A stretch of 64,000 nt of DNA from Beijerinckiaceae bacterium (GCA_024304885.1 JALJOM010000003.1:2080110-2144109); one strand, 5' to 3'. Positions 1-8,449 are shown, counted from the stretch's first letter. Program-made: numbers and translations. The notes: a model not told the origin generated them from the sequence alone.

Positions 1-1
1 C

Positions 2-562
2 GACGGCATCGTTATCGGCGAAGTCGCGAAGAGGGTGCTCGAGCCCGAGCGGCTGACCGAGATGCTGCAAGTCTATGTCAAAGCCGCATCCGACCGCGAG
101 AACGCCGACCGTGATCGGCTGGCCAAGCTACGACGCGATCAGGCTGACGCCGAGGCCGGGATCATGCGGCTGCTCGAACTCGTCGAGAAGGGACTGATGC
201 ATGCCGAGGACGCGGAGCTGCGGGAGCGTTTGATCGGCCTGAAACTGCGGCGGGACGAAGCTGCCAAGGAAATCTCCTTGATCAAGGAGCGCATGGCGAC
301 GGGTGAACCCGGGGTCACGCCGGAGAAGGTCCGACGTCTCGCCATCCTTCTCCGAGAGAAGCTCTACGACGGCCCGCCGGAATTGCGTCAGGCCTATGCC
401 CGGCTGCTCATGGAGGAAGTGTCGGTCAGCGACAAGGAAATCCGGATCAGCGGCTCGAAGCAGGTGCTGGCACGGGCTGTGACCGAGGGAACGGATGTAC
501 CCGTGCCCGCGGTTCTCTCTTTTGTTCAGGACTGGCGCGCCCGAAGAGATTCGAACTCCTGA
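2..562 (+). CDS. Large serine recombinase, C-terminal part (5' end outside window)
   Basis: The reading frame is open from the first base of the window, so only the C-terminal part of about 186 residues is visible. It has the layout of the C-terminal region of large serine recombinases: a long, charged coiled-coil-like stretch (the first ~110 visible residues), then a beta-rich tail with a conserved-looking 'V-x-V-x-D-K-E-I-R-I-x-G-S' pattern. The catalytic serine domain is off the window. The last codons run into the antisense strand of the adjacent tRNA-Arg, and the terminal residues RARRDSNS are encoded by the 3' part of the tRNA gene. This is the arrangement expected at the end of an element integrated at a tRNA gene. 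The family call rests on pattern recognition of this tail. A resolvase/invertase-type transposon recombinase is the alternative. Confidence 0.75.
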   Translation, partial: DGIVIGEVAKRVLEPERLTEMLQVYVKAASDRENADRDRLAKLRRDQADAEAGIMRLLELVEKGLMHAEDAELRERLIGLKLRRDEAAKEISLIKERMATGEPGVTPEKVRRLAILLREKLYDGPPELRQAYARLLMEEVSVSDKEIRISGSKQVLARAVTEGTDVPVPAVLSFVQDWRARRDSNS

Positions 563-609
563 CCCCTAGATTCGTAGTCTAGTGCTCTATCCAGCTGAGC
601 TACGGGCGC
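533..609 (-). tRNA. tRNA-Arg (anticodon ACG), CCA encoded
   Basis: Read on the minus strand, the 77 nt fold as a standard cloverleaf. The acceptor GCGCCCG pairs with CGGGCGC, the discriminator base is G, and CCA is encoded. The D-arm contains AGCTGG, the anticodon stem is CTAGA/TCTAG around CT-ACG-AA, and the T-arm contains the TTCGAAT loop. The anticodon ACG (A34 presumably deaminated to inosine) reads CGU/CGC/CGA. Its 3' half overlaps the end of the recombinase gene on the other strand, marking it as a likely integration site. Confidence 0.95.
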
Positions 610-935
610 CTGCCTAGGCCGCTTTGCGACCCGGGCGGATCGGAAAACGGCTCTCCTTACTTGCATTCTCGCATTTTCGTGACGCAAACCGGAGGCCACG
701 CCGGAAAATGCTCGAGCCGATCGGCGCCGATTTGTGCGCCGATCAGCGGTCCCCGTCACCGATGCTGCACGGACGGCAGCGAGTCCACCGGTCACCGCTC
801 GAAAGCGCGGTCACGCAGGAGCGACGGAGACGAGAGCAGTCCTTTAGCGATTGCCGTGGGCCGTTGCAATGGCCGAACCGGGGCAGAAGCTAACGCGTGC
901 CGAGAATCACGCCGGCGCGATCGCAGCCTGGCGCC
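610..935. other. Gene-free stretch with a degenerate family-A repeat
   Basis: No gene is supported between the tRNA and the TonB-receptor remnant. Bases 635-714 resemble a worn copy of the dispersed family-A repeat in minus orientation: 'atcggaaaacggctc' at one end and 'ccggaaaatgctcga' at the other, with the 'cgcattttcgtgacgc' core between. The remainder (about 715-935) would be where the lost portion of the receptor gene should lie. Reading it in all frames gave no recognisable TonB-receptor sequence. Confidence 0.5.
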
Positions 936-1265
936 TCACCGACCGACCATGACGCCGGGGACGTAGCGCAAGGCCTCGCCGAGCGTCGTCGCCTGCTGGT
1001 CGTCCATCAGGCTGCGCGGCACGACGGTGACGCTGCCGGGGACTTGCATTACCGGAACACGCGTGCCGCCGGGCCCGGTCACATAGGGGACATAATAGCC
1101 CGTTGCGGCTGCGCCTGCCCCTCCGGGGCTCGTGACGACGCGTGCCTTGGCGCCGCGGACGAAAGGCTCGGCATAGGCGACTTGGACCGCTTGAAACAGG
1201 ATCACAGCGCCGAGACCGACTGCGAGCAGCGTCGTGCGCGGCGACGTCCAATCTGGATAGTGCAT
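936..1265 (-). pseudogene. N-terminal remnant of a TonB-dependent siderophore receptor
   Basis: The 109-residue frame begins with a signal-peptide-like segment (about residues 12-32, hydrophobic, ending A-Y-A). Near its end it carries the plug-domain start typical of TonB-dependent receptors: V-P-G-S-V-T-V-V-P, then M-D-D-Q-Q-A-T-T-L-G-E-A-L and V-P-G-V. It stops right after that point, where a functional receptor would continue for roughly 600 more residues (rest of plug plus 22-strand barrel). No continuation was seen downstream. It therefore looks like a deletion remnant close to an integration site. An intact small secreted protein is possible but less likely given the plug motif. Confidence 0.65.
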
Positions 1266-1389
1266 GGAACCCGCTCCTCGGAGTCTCGGCCAGGCCGCCT
1301 CGAAGGATTCGAGCCGCCCTCGATCAGATAGGGCTCGATCGACAGGGATCCAAGCGGACGCGCGGCGGGCTCCGTGCGAGGCGATGGCC

Positions 1390-2946
1390 TCAGGAGATGG
1401 CCTTGACGCGCCGTCGCTCGACCGATGACGGGATCCTCAGGCTCTCGCGATATTTCGCGACGGTCCGGCGGGCGATGTCGATATTGACTGTCTTGAGCTT
1501 TGCCACGATCGCATCGTCGGAAAGAATTTCGGTCGGGCGCTCCTGATCGATCATCTGCTTGATCCTGTAGCGCACCGATTCGGCCGAATGGGCTTCCGAG
1601 CCGTCACGCGCGGCGATCGAGGCGGTGAAGAAATACTTGAGCTCGAAGAGCCCCCTCGGGGTCGCCATGTACTTGTTGGAGGTCACCCGCGAGACGGTCG
1701 ATTCGTGCATCCCGATCGCCTCGGCGATGGTCTTCAGGTTCAAGGGACGCAAATGCTCGACGCCCCGCGCGAAGAAAGCGTCCTGCTGGCGCACGATCTC
1801 GCTCGACACCTTGAGGATCGTGCGCGCCCTTTGCTCGAGGCTCTTGGTGAGCCAGTTGGCGGTCTGCAGGCAGGACGACATGAAGGTCCTGTCGGCCTCG
1901 TTGGCCTTCAGCTTGCCGATTCGTGCGGCGTAGGTGTGATTCACGAGGACCCGCGGCAGGACCTCGGAGTTGAGCTCGACGTGCCAGGTGCCGTCGGGCA
2001 GCGCCTGAACCACGACATCGGGCACGACGGGCTGCACCGGCGCGCCCCCGAAGGCCCGCCCGGGCTTCGGATCGAGTCGCCGAATCTCGGCGAGCATGTC
2101 GTGCAGGTCCTCCTCGTCGACCTTGCAGATCTTGCGCAAGGCCTGGAAGTCGCGCTTGGCGACGAGGACGAGATTGGCGACGAGCGCCTGCATGGCCGGA
2201 TCGAAGCGATCCCGCTCGCGCAGCTGAATCGCGAGGCATTCCGCGAGCGTTCGCGCCCCGACCCCGCACGGGTCGAAACCCTGGACGACGGCGAGCACGC
2301 GCTCGACCCGATCGGCCGGCGCATCGAGGCGCGCGGCGATCTCCTCGACCGGCTCGGTGAGGTAGCCCGCCTCGTCGATCGCATCGATCACGGCGAGCCC
2401 GATCAGGCGGTCCACGGGATCGCTCACGGCGAGCGACAATTGCGTCTCGAGGTGGTCCTTGAAGTCCACCTCCGCGGCGACATAGGCTTCGAGGTTGGGC
2501 GCCTCCCCGTCAGCGGAGATCCCCGACGAGCCCGACCAGGACGTCGCCGACAAGCCGGCGCCTTCGAGCGCGGACGACTGGTCTTTCGGGGTCGGCGCCC
2601 GATCTTCGTCGAAAGCATTCGTGAGCTCGGTCCCGAGGCTCGCTTCCAAGGCGGAACGGTCCGTCGCGAAAGCGTCCGAATGCCAATCCGCCTCCCCCGC
2701 CTCGTTGAAATCCTGGGCGACGTCGGAACCGGCGCGATCCGCCGAAAAATCGTCGCCCGAGCCCAAATCGCCGGCTTCCGGCATCTCCTCGGCACGTTCG
2801 AGCAGGGGATTGCGCTCGAGCTCCTCTTGAACGAAGGCCGTGAGCTCCAGGTTCGAGAACTGCAGGAGCTTGATGGCCTGGAGGAGCTGCGGAGTCATGA
2901 CCAGGGATTGACCCTGGCGCATGACGAGCTTGGTGGTGAGCGCCAT
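1390..2946 (-). CDS. rpoN: RNA polymerase sigma-54 factor
   Basis: The 518-residue protein is the sigma-54 subunit that directs RNA polymerase to -24/-12 promoters and needs AAA+ enhancer-binding activators. The glutamine/leucine-rich region I is at the N-terminus (M-R-Q-G-Q-S-L-V-M-T-P-Q-L-L-Q, about residues 8-22). An acidic linker follows (about 50-140), then the core-binding domain and a helix-turn-helix region. The RpoN box ARRTVAKYRE lies at about 492-501, near the C-terminus. The start chosen is ATG at 2946 because region I normally begins a few residues after the initiator. A longer frame to 3033 adds 29 unrelated residues. It follows the lptCAB genes on the same strand, a common alphaproteobacterial order. 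The usual downstream hpf/ptsN neighbours are missing here. Confidence 0.97.
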   Translation of the reverse strand: MALTTKLVMRQGQSLVMTPQLLQAIKLLQFSNLELTAFVQEELERNPLLERAEEMPEAGDLGSGDDFSADRAGSDVAQDFNEAGEADWHSDAFATDRSALEASLGTELTNAFDEDRAPTPKDQSSALEGAGLSATSWSGSSGISADGEAPNLEAYVAAEVDFKDHLETQLSLAVSDPVDRLIGLAVIDAIDEAGYLTEPVEEIAARLDAPADRVERVLAVVQGFDPCGVGARTLAECLAIQLRERDRFDPAMQALVANLVLVAKRDFQALRKICKVDEEDLHDMLAEIRRLDPKPGRAFGGAPVQPVVPDVVVQALPDGTWHVELNSEVLPRVLVNHTYAARIGKLKANEADRTFMSSCLQTANWLTKSLEQRARTILKVSSEIVRQQDAFFARGVEHLRPLNLKTIAEAIGMHESTVSRVTSNKYMATPRGLFELKYFFTASIAARDGSEAHSAESVRYRIKQMIDQERPTEILSDDAIVAKLKTVNIDIARRTVAKYRESLRIPSSVERRRVKAIS

Positions 2947-3515
2947 GCCTCGAAGTACCTCGACCTTCCCTGGATCGCGCCCGGTGCGCCGGTACCCCGG
3001 CACGATCCGGATGCGGCATCGGATCCGCGCCAATTTCCATCGACCCGACGAGCGGGTCCGCTCCGGACCGGCCCTCGACGAATCATGTCATCACGCACGA
3101 TCTCGGCACGTGGTGCGAGGGCATGCGCACACGCCTTGGCCGGCGACGGCTATCCAGGCGCGTTTCTTGCTTAACGCATAAATTATGCTCCTGCTTAAAA
3201 AGAGTCTAGGATTTTTCTGCGGTCAGGAGCCTTTGCGGCAATCATTCTCTCGATTCGAAGACTCCGGTTCAAAAAATGCGATAAATATCTGAAAGATCAG
3301 CATGTTTGTGCTTTCTTTCTGAACTCGTTCAGAAAAGCGTAGCAGCTTCTTGATTTTTTGATGTGTCTAGCGTTCCGACGGCAGGGTTCGATGCGAAGGC
3401 CTGCCTTTGCAAGCGTCCGTGATGTCGCCGTCCGGCCCCACGATATTTTCCGGCGAGCCGGAGGCCGGCTCGCAGGTCTCCGGCGATGTCTCTGCTCTGA
3501 CCTCGAGCAAGCGCC
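2947..3515. other. Intergenic region between lptB and rpoN
   Basis: This stretch of about 570 bases has no supported gene. Its middle part (roughly 3175-3370) is clearly AT-richer than its surroundings and is the likely site of the rpoN promoter and untranslated leader. I see no confident -35/-10 pair and no strong hairpin terminator for lptB. The frames that run through it antisense to rpoN are high-GC shadows. Confidence 0.4.
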
Positions 3516-4376
3516 CTAAATTCGGAAATCCTCGCCGAGATAGGTGCGTCGGACGTCCGGATCGGCGACGATCTCGTCAGGGGTTCCGTCGCTGAGGACT
3601 TTTCCCGCATGGATGATGTAGGCGCGGTCGATGAGGCTCAGTGTCTCGCGGACGTTGTGATCCGTGATGAGGACCCCGATGTTGCGCCGCTTGAGGTGGC
3701 GGACGAGCTGCTGGATATCTCCGACCGCGATCGGATCGATTCCGGCAAAGGGCTCGTCGAGAAGCATGAACGACGGACGCCCGGCGATCGCGCGGGCGAT
3801 CTCGCAACGGCGCCGCTCGCCGCCGGAAAGCGCGACTGCCGGAACCTTGCGCAGATGTACGAGGTCGAACTCGGCGAGCACGGTCTCGAGCTCGAGCGCA
3901 CGCCTGTGCCGGTTCGGCTCGACGATCTCGAGAACGGCGCGAATATTGTCCTCGACGTCGAGGCCTCGGAAGATCGATGCTTCCTGCGGCAGATAGCCGA
4001 TGCCGAGCCGAGCGCGACGGTACATCGGCAAGCGGGTCACGTCCTGGCCGTCGAGCTCGATCCTGCCGGCGTCCGGCCGGACGAGCCCCATGATCATGTA
4101 GAAGAGCGTCGTCTTGCCAGCACCGTTCGGACCGAGAAGCCCGACCGCTTCCCCGCGGGCGAGACTCATGCTCACGTCCTCGACGACGCGATGGCCCTTG
4201 TAGGCCTTGCGCAAGGATCGGACCTCGAGCCGGCTGCCCGTCGTCGCGGGCGGCACGATGCGCGGCCTGAGGTCGCGACCGGGCTTCACATCGTCGTGTG
4301 CGCGTCCATGGAACAGGGTCTGCCGAGGCAGATCGTCGTCTCCGAGACGATCCGAACCAGGAATCGCATTTGCCAT
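3516..4376 (-). CDS. lptB: LPS export ABC transporter ATP-binding protein LptB
   Basis: This is the cytoplasmic ATPase that powers LptB2FG extraction of lipopolysaccharide from the inner membrane. All nucleotide-binding motifs are present in the 286-residue protein: Walker [10 protein letters not shown] (82-90), the Q-loop region with L-P-Q-E-A-S-I-F-R (129-137), the signature LSGGE (183-187), Walker B FMLLDEP (203-209) and the switch His240. ATG at 4376 is used as start. The frame could extend to 4436, and either choice leaves an unusual ~45-residue N-terminal extension before the first strand of the ATPase fold. lptA and lptC lie upstream and rpoN downstream, which supports the assignment over other branched-chain-type ATPases. 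Confidence 0.93.
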   Translation of the reverse strand: MANAIPGSDRLGDDDLPRQTLFHGRAHDDVKPGRDLRPRIVPPATTGSRLEVRSLRKAYKGHRVVEDVSMSLARGEAVGLLGPNGAGKTTLFYMIMGLVRPDAGRIELDGQDVTRLPMYRRARLGIGYLPQEASIFRGLDVEDNIRAVLEIVEPNRHRRALELETVLAEFDLVHLRKVPAVALSGGERRRCEIARAIAGRPSFMLLDEPFAGIDPIAVGDIQQLVRHLKRRNIGVLITDHNVRETLSLIDRAYIIHAGKVLSDGTPDEIVADPDVRRTYLGEDFRI

Positions 4377-4780
4377 GCACCCATCGCCTGTTCCGGCAGC
4401 GCCGGCAGCCCGCCTCGCTGCGCCTCGCCGAACCACGGCGACGCGGAATGCCGCCGTCCCGGCAAGGAAGAGTCGGGACGCGGGAGCGAGGACGAGAACC
4501 CCGCCACCCCCGAGCCGAGGGATCGCGGCGCTCGTCCGACGAACGAAGACCTTTCTGATCCTCGCCTCGAGCGCCTTCCGGTCCGACCGGCTCGGCGAGC
4601 GCTCTCAAATCCTTGTCTTGTCGCATCTTCAGGATGCGAGCCTCGATCCGGCGTCCCGGGGAATCGCTCCAGGCATTGCGGGCGCGCCGCCGCTCCGAGC
4701 ATGGACGTTGCCGCCGAGCCGTCTGCACGCGCCACGCGCCTTCTTCGGAAGCCCGTTCGATGCCTCGGCATCTCGGAGGC
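4377..4780. other. Gap between lptA and lptB
   Basis: About 400 bases separate lptA and lptB, which usually touch. Part of it may be coding if lptB starts upstream at 4436. The rest is GC-rich, with open frames on both strands that show no recognisable protein features. No repeat, RNA gene or terminator was identified. Confidence 0.4.
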
Positions 4781-5368
4781 TCACCGTCTCGGCGCCGCCT
4801 TTCCTTCCTTCGGCACGAACATGCTCTTGACCCTGCCGGTGACGACGGCGCGGTTGGTGCCCAGGTCGTAGACCACCTTGTCACCGACCGTCACATTCGG
4901 ACCTTGGCTGAGCGTGACGTTCCCGACCAAATACACTTTATTCTCGGACTTTTCAAAATAGCCGCTGTCGCCCGTTCCGACCTGATCCTTCGAGGTCAGG
5001 GTCACCGGGCCCTGCGCTTCCATTCGACGAACCTCGCTCGACGAGGACGGAACACCCTGTGTTTCGTCGGCTCCCTTGGGCACGAGGAAGATCACGAGCG
5101 TCGATGCCTCGAGCTTGCTCGACCCCTGCGTCGCGACGACCTTGCCGGTGTAGACGAGCTTGTGATCACGGTCGAAGTAATCGAGCTTGGTCGCCTCGAT
5201 CTGGATCGGATCCTTGGAATTGGCTCCCGGGAGAAGGGTTCCCGCGCGCTGCACCTCGGCGAGCGCCGGCCCCGAGAGCAGGACCATGGCGACGCCCGAC
5301 GCGTACCGCCCGATGCCGCGGCGCCCCGTGCCAGGGAGGACCGCCCGGAAGGGGCGCGGGACGGTCAT
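4781..5368 (-). CDS. lptA: LPS transport periplasmic protein LptA
   Basis: This 195-residue OstA-like periplasmic protein forms the beta-jellyroll bridge carrying lipopolysaccharide from LptC to LptD. It has an N-terminal signal segment (basic residues, then hydrophobic ~22-36 ending A-L-A). The OstA core follows, with I-Q-I-E-A-T-K-L-D-Y (about 55-64), 'Y-T-G-K-V', and later 'G-D-K-V-V-Y-D-L-G-T-N-R-A-V-V-T-G-R-V' near the C-terminus. Its start overlaps the lptC stop by 4 bases (ATGA-type), showing translational coupling. Length and order fit the alphaproteobacterial lptC-lptA-lptB cluster. Confidence 0.92.
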   Translation of the reverse strand: MTVPRPFRAVLPGTGRRGIGRYASGVAMVLLSGPALAEVQRAGTLLPGANSKDPIQIEATKLDYFDRDHKLVYTGKVVATQGSSKLEASTLVIFLVPKGADETQGVPSSSSEVRRMEAQGPVTLTSKDQVGTGDSGYFEKSENKVYLVGNVTLSQGPNVTVGDKVVYDLGTNRAVVTGRVKSMFVPKEGKAAPRR

Positions 5369-6120
5369 GGCGCGGCCCTCGGCGACGGCGGGCCGGGGTC
5401 CGCCTCGCGACCGGACCGAGGAACGATCGACGATTTCACCCCGCCGTCGAACGTGATGACGTGGCGTCGATCGTCCAGGACCATTCGTTGCGCGGCGACG
5501 GTCGCGCCGTCGAGGCGGACGTTCACCGCGGAGTCGGAGATCAGGGTACCCGCCATGAAGTCGACCTTGGCCTCCTGCAGGGAAAGATCATAGCCGCTCG
5601 CGCTCGTGATCTTGACATTGCCGTCGAGGAAGACCTGCTCGTTCTGACTGTCGTATCGGGCGCGCGAGGCGATCACCTGCATCGATTTGTCGTCGGCTGT
5701 CCCGATCCCGGCGTCGATATCCAGAAGCTCGACGACGTGCGGACGTGCCAGATCCTGGACGCCGCGGCGCGCCTTGATCGAATAGGGCCTTCGGTCGAGC
5801 TGAAAGCCGGAGATCTTCGGCGAGTCGAGCGTGATCCTCGTGCCGTCGAAGGCGACGCCCTCGGCCGACAAGGCCCCCGGCCCGAGCCGTGCCGGAGCGA
5901 GAACGAGACCGGAGACGACGATGCCGGCAGCCACCACGCACACGGCGAGCGCGATGCCGCGAAAGTAGCGCACCCGCACCGTATGCCTACGCGCGGCCGC
6001 GAGCCCCCCGCGCCACGGCGACGGGCCATTGCCGAAGGCCGATAATTCCTCTCCGCTGCGCCGGGCGGCATCGCCCGGAACATTCACGCCGGACTCGACA
6101 TCGCTGGAAACCGTCGTCAT
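5365..6120 (-). CDS. lptC: LPS export inner-membrane-anchored protein LptC
   Basis: This single-pass inner membrane protein passes lipopolysaccharide from LptB2FG to LptA. The predicted 251-residue product has a cytoplasmic N-terminus, one membrane helix (about residues 51-74) and a periplasmic LptC/OstA-like jellyroll with repeated 'G-x-x-I-x-L-D-S-P' and 'F-L-D-G-N-V' type strands. ATG at 6120 was chosen over an upstream initiator at 6192 because the extra residues overlap GC-rich intergenic sequence and show no conservation-like pattern. The 3' end overlaps lptA by 4 bases. Confidence 0.85.
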   Translation of the reverse strand: MTTVSSDVESGVNVPGDAARRSGEELSAFGNGPSPWRGGLAAARRHTVRVRYFRGIALAVCVVAAGIVVSGLVLAPARLGPGALSAEGVAFDGTRITLDSPKISGFQLDRRPYSIKARRGVQDLARPHVVELLDIDAGIGTADDKSMQVIASRARYDSQNEQVFLDGNVKITSASGYDLSLQEAKVDFMAGTLISDSAVNVRLDGATVAAQRMVLDDRRHVITFDGGVKSSIVPRSGREADPGPPSPRAAP

Positions 6121-6313
6121 TAAAATCACTTCGCTTCCGGAGACGAGCCGAGCCTGCGGCGGAAGGGCCGAGGCGCTCGGTCCACAGAGCAAGCGAGGAG
6201 GGCAAAGTCAAGACAGGCCAAATCAGGACCTCGCGATTTTGCTCGGGCGTGGTTCGTCGGTGACATTGCGGCCCCACGTATCGCGCCGGCCTCGGGGGTG
6301 GCCGGAAGATGCT

Positions 6314-6928
6314 CTATTGATGCGCGAAGATATCGGTCTCGTCCCAGCCCATGAGGTCGAGGCGCGCTCGCGCCGGGAGGAAGCGGAAGCACGCCTCGGC
6401 GATGTCGCGGCGGCCCTCGCGCTCGAGCATGGCATCAAGGCGCTGGCGCAAGGCGTGAAGGTGCAGCACGTCGGAGGCCGCATAGGCGAGCTGGGCCTCC
6501 GACAGGGTCGGCGCGCCCCAATCCGAGGATTGCTGCTGCTTCGACAGGTCGATCCCGAGCAGGTCGCGAGCCAGATCCTTCAGCCCGTGCCGATCCGTGT
6601 AGGTGCGCGCGAGCTTCGAGGCGATCTTCGTGCAGTAGATCGGGGCGGCCAGGACGCCGAAGGCCTCGAGCAGGATCGCGACATCGAACCTTGCGAAATG
6701 AAACAGCTTGGTGACGCCGGGATCGGCCAGGAGGCGCTCGATGTTGGGCGCGCGAGACTGGCCTCGCGCGATCTGGACGACGTCGGCGGTGCCGTCGCCA
6801 CGCGACAGCTGCACCACGCAGAGCCGGTCCCGCCTCGGCACGAGGCCCAAGGTCTCGGTGTCGATGGCGACGCTCGTGCCGAGATCGGCCCCGTCCGGAA
6901 GGTCGCCTCTGTGGAACCGGATCGTCAC
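6314..6928 (-). CDS. Ribonuclease D-like 3'-5' exonuclease
   Basis: This 204-residue DEDDy-family exonuclease matches the short RNase D form common in alphaproteobacteria, which lacks the HRDC domains of E. coli Rnd. Catalytic motifs are visible: ExoI A-I-D-T-E-T-L-G-L near the N-terminus, ExoII with F-H-F-A-R-F-D-V, and ExoIII Y-A-A-S-D-V-L-H-L, which contains the tyrosine and final aspartate. The likely role is 3' trimming of structured RNA. GTG at 6928 was chosen since the family begins about 20 residues before ExoI. A TTG at 6970 is the longer alternative. It sits upstream of lptC on the same strand, as in many relatives. Confidence 0.88.
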   Translation of the reverse strand: MTIRFHRGDLPDGADLGTSVAIDTETLGLVPRRDRLCVVQLSRGDGTADVVQIARGQSRAPNIERLLADPGVTKLFHFARFDVAILLEAFGVLAAPIYCTKIASKLARTYTDRHGLKDLARDLLGIDLSKQQQSSDWGAPTLSEAQLAYAASDVLHLHALRQRLDAMLEREGRRDIAEACFRFLPARARLDLMGWDETDIFAHQ

Positions 6929-7002
6929 GACGGATTGTCGGAAATGATATTCATGATTTCGACAAAGCAAATGGTCCGCGCGCCGTCAATCGCTAGTGCG
7001 AG

Positions 7003-7096
7003 TTCCGATCCGATCGAAACGGAATCCTGCTCTACATTTTTGTTTTTTCGAATTTTGGCGGCGCGAAGCGGCAACCGCTTCGCTGGAAAATGCTCT
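7003..7096 (-). repeat. Dispersed family-A palindromic repeat
   Basis: This copy of the ~105-bp family-A repeat is in minus orientation. It has a 'ccgatcgaaac' end, a 'gctctaca' centre, a 'tttttcgaattttg' segment, and the terminal 'cgcttcgctggaaaatgctc'. Other copies are at 8951, 16647, 24590, 29298, 29583 and 34801. It lies in the divergent space between the RNase D gene and the DUF1236 gene, so it may also carry part of a promoter or a transcript end. Confidence 0.75.
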
Positions 7097-7216
7097 GGGA
7101 TCGCGCGCCGACGCCCTGGCTTCGGGCCGTCCCGCCTCGGCGCCGCGAAGAAGGAACCAACCCGAAACGATCGCGTTCGAACCGCTTGCGTGCTCATGCA
7201 AGAAGGAGAACGGACG

Positions 7217-7645
7217 ATGGAGAAGAGGCTCGGAATAGCCATAGCGGTCACTCTGCTCGCTTCGCCGCTTCCAGTCCTCGGACAGGGCGCGATTCCCGGG
7301 GCCGAGCGAGGCGCTCGGGGCGGCGGCGCTGTCGGGAGCGACGTCGGCGGCGCAGTCGGTGGTGCCGTGGGAGGTGTCGTCGGCGGCGTGACGGGCGCGG
7401 TCGGCGGCATCCTCGGCGTGGAGATGGTCCCGCGGTTTCGCGAATATGTCGTGCGCGAGGGCCGTTCGGCTTATCACGTCACCGAGGAAATTCGGCCGGG
7501 CATGATATTGCCGCGAGAAGACGTCGTCTTCTACCAGGTTCCTCCAGAGTTCGGCGTTCCCCCGAGCTACCGTTATACGCTCGTCAACGATCACATCGTC
7601 CTGGTCGAGCCGCGCACGCGCAAGATCGTGCAGATCATCGATTGA
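7217..7645 (+). CDS. Secreted DUF1236-like protein
   Basis: A strong ribosome binding site (aggag, centred near 7205) precedes ATG 7217. The 142-residue product has a clear Sec signal peptide (residues 1-24, ending V-L-G-Q). A glycine/valine repeat segment of 'G-G-A-V-G-G' type follows (about 35-68). The C-terminal domain ends Y-R-Y-T-L-V-N-D-H-I-V-L-V-E-P-R-T-R-K-I-V-Q-I, which is the typical DUF1236 pattern. The family is periplasmic and of unknown function in Hyphomicrobiales. The Gly-rich linker resembles flexible spacers of envelope proteins. Confidence 0.8.
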   Translation: MEKRLGIAIAVTLLASPLPVLGQGAIPGAERGARGGGAVGSDVGGAVGGAVGGVVGGVTGAVGGILGVEMVPRFREYVVREGRSAYHVTEEIRPGMILPREDVVFYQVPPEFGVPPSYRYTLVNDHIVLVEPRTRKIVQIID

Positions 7646-8090
7646 GACCGAGTCTCGAAGGGCTCGAAACATCCGCGCCACGGTTCGGCCACGGGGTCGG
7701 GCACAACGGTCGCTCACGTCCTCGCGCGCGAGAGTGAGCATTCGCGTCCGGCCTCGGTCGAAAGCGCCCGAGGCCGGACGCGAAACCGACCGTCGGATGT
7801 GCTCGCAAGCATTCCCGATTTGGTGTGCTCGCGTGAGATCGGAACTGCTCGCCCCCGGCATCGCGGCCCGAGCTCCGATGCGAGCGCGTCGGATCCTCGC
7901 GCAATCATCTTACCGCCGCCCCTTGCCTTGGACGGCTTTCGCACCTAGGTAACCGACTGTCGTGTTTTTGCTGACGACTTGGCCCGCACACAATTTGCGG
8001 CTGCTGACGACCTCCCCAAAAAGCAACGATCCAGATCGGCGCCCCCAATCATTGGGCGTCCGCCTACCCACGATTCGAGGACAGAACTCT
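7646..8090. other. Intergenic region with a 17-bp perfect hairpin, upstream of cspA
   Basis: No gene is supported here. Bases 7741-7757 and 7768-7784 form a perfect 17-bp inverted repeat with a 10-base loop. It could end the DUF1236 transcript, although no U-run follows. The 8040-8090 part directly upstream of the cold-shock gene includes a short inverted repeat 'cgcccccaat/attgggcg' and probably belongs to the cspA 5' untranslated leader, a region often used for cold regulation in this family. Confidence 0.5.
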
Positions 8091-8300
8091 ATGACTACGG
8101 GAACCGTGAAGTGGTTCAATCCGGACAAGGGCTACGGCTTCATCCAGCCGGACGACGGAGGCAGGGACGTCTTCGTCCATATCAGCGCCGTCGAGCAGTC
8201 CGGGCTGCGTCACTTGCAGGAAGGGCAGAGGATTCATTTCGACGTGGTCGCCGACAAGAGGTCTGGCAAGTCCTCGGCAGGAAACCTCCGCGCCGCTTGA
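8091..8300 (+). CDS. Cold-shock protein, CspA family
   Basis: This 69-residue single cold-shock domain protein binds single-stranded RNA/DNA. The two nucleic-acid-binding motifs are clear: RNP1 K-G-Y-G-F-I-Q-P (about 13-20) and RNP2 V-F-V-H-I-S (about 28-33). ATG 8091 gives the canonical N-terminus M-T-T-G-T-V-K-W-F-N. A GC-rich terminator follows directly. Which CspA paralogue this is cannot be told from sequence alone. Confidence 0.95.
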   Translation: MTTGTVKWFNPDKGYGFIQPDDGGRDVFVHISAVEQSGLRHLQEGQRIHFDVVADKRSGKSSAGNLRAA

Positions 8301-8321
8301 ACCCGCGATCTCGCTCGCGTC

Positions 8322-8351
8322 GCGCCCCGGTCCTTGCACCGGGGCGCTTCC
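8322..8351 (+). terminator. Probable intrinsic terminator of cspA
   Basis: A perfect 10-bp stem (gcgccccggt / accggggcgc) with a 6-base loop lies 21 bases after the cspA stop and is followed by a short pyrimidine run (ttccct). The run is weak, as is common in high-GC genomes. Confidence 0.7.
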
Positions 8352-8391
8352 CTGCGAGGTGGCGACCCTGTGGCCGCACCCGGAACCGCCA

Positions 8392-8436
8392 GATCACGAT
8401 GACTTTGGATCAATTCGATCCAAAGTCATCGTGATC
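8392..8436. repeat. Family-B hairpin module: 20-bp perfect palindrome
   Basis: The 20-base arm 8392-8411 (starting gatcacgatgactttgg) is repeated perfectly as its inverse at 8417-8436 with a 5-base loop. The same module occurs, less perfectly, at 12355-12390, inside 23750-23822, and at 34937-34990, always next to the 'agagcgggat' module. It is therefore a mobile-type intergenic palindrome rather than a local terminator. Confidence 0.85.
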
Positions 8437-8449
8437 GATTCCATAAGCC

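Noticed and set aside
1588-3174. Open frame of more than 500 codons antisense to rpoN
   Set aside because: High-GC shadow of rpoN with Arg/Glu/Leu-biased composition and no domain.
3577-4884. Long minus-strand alternative frame over lptB
   Set aside because: It has arginine/serine-biased composition of a shadow frame; the ABC motifs are all in the lptB frame.
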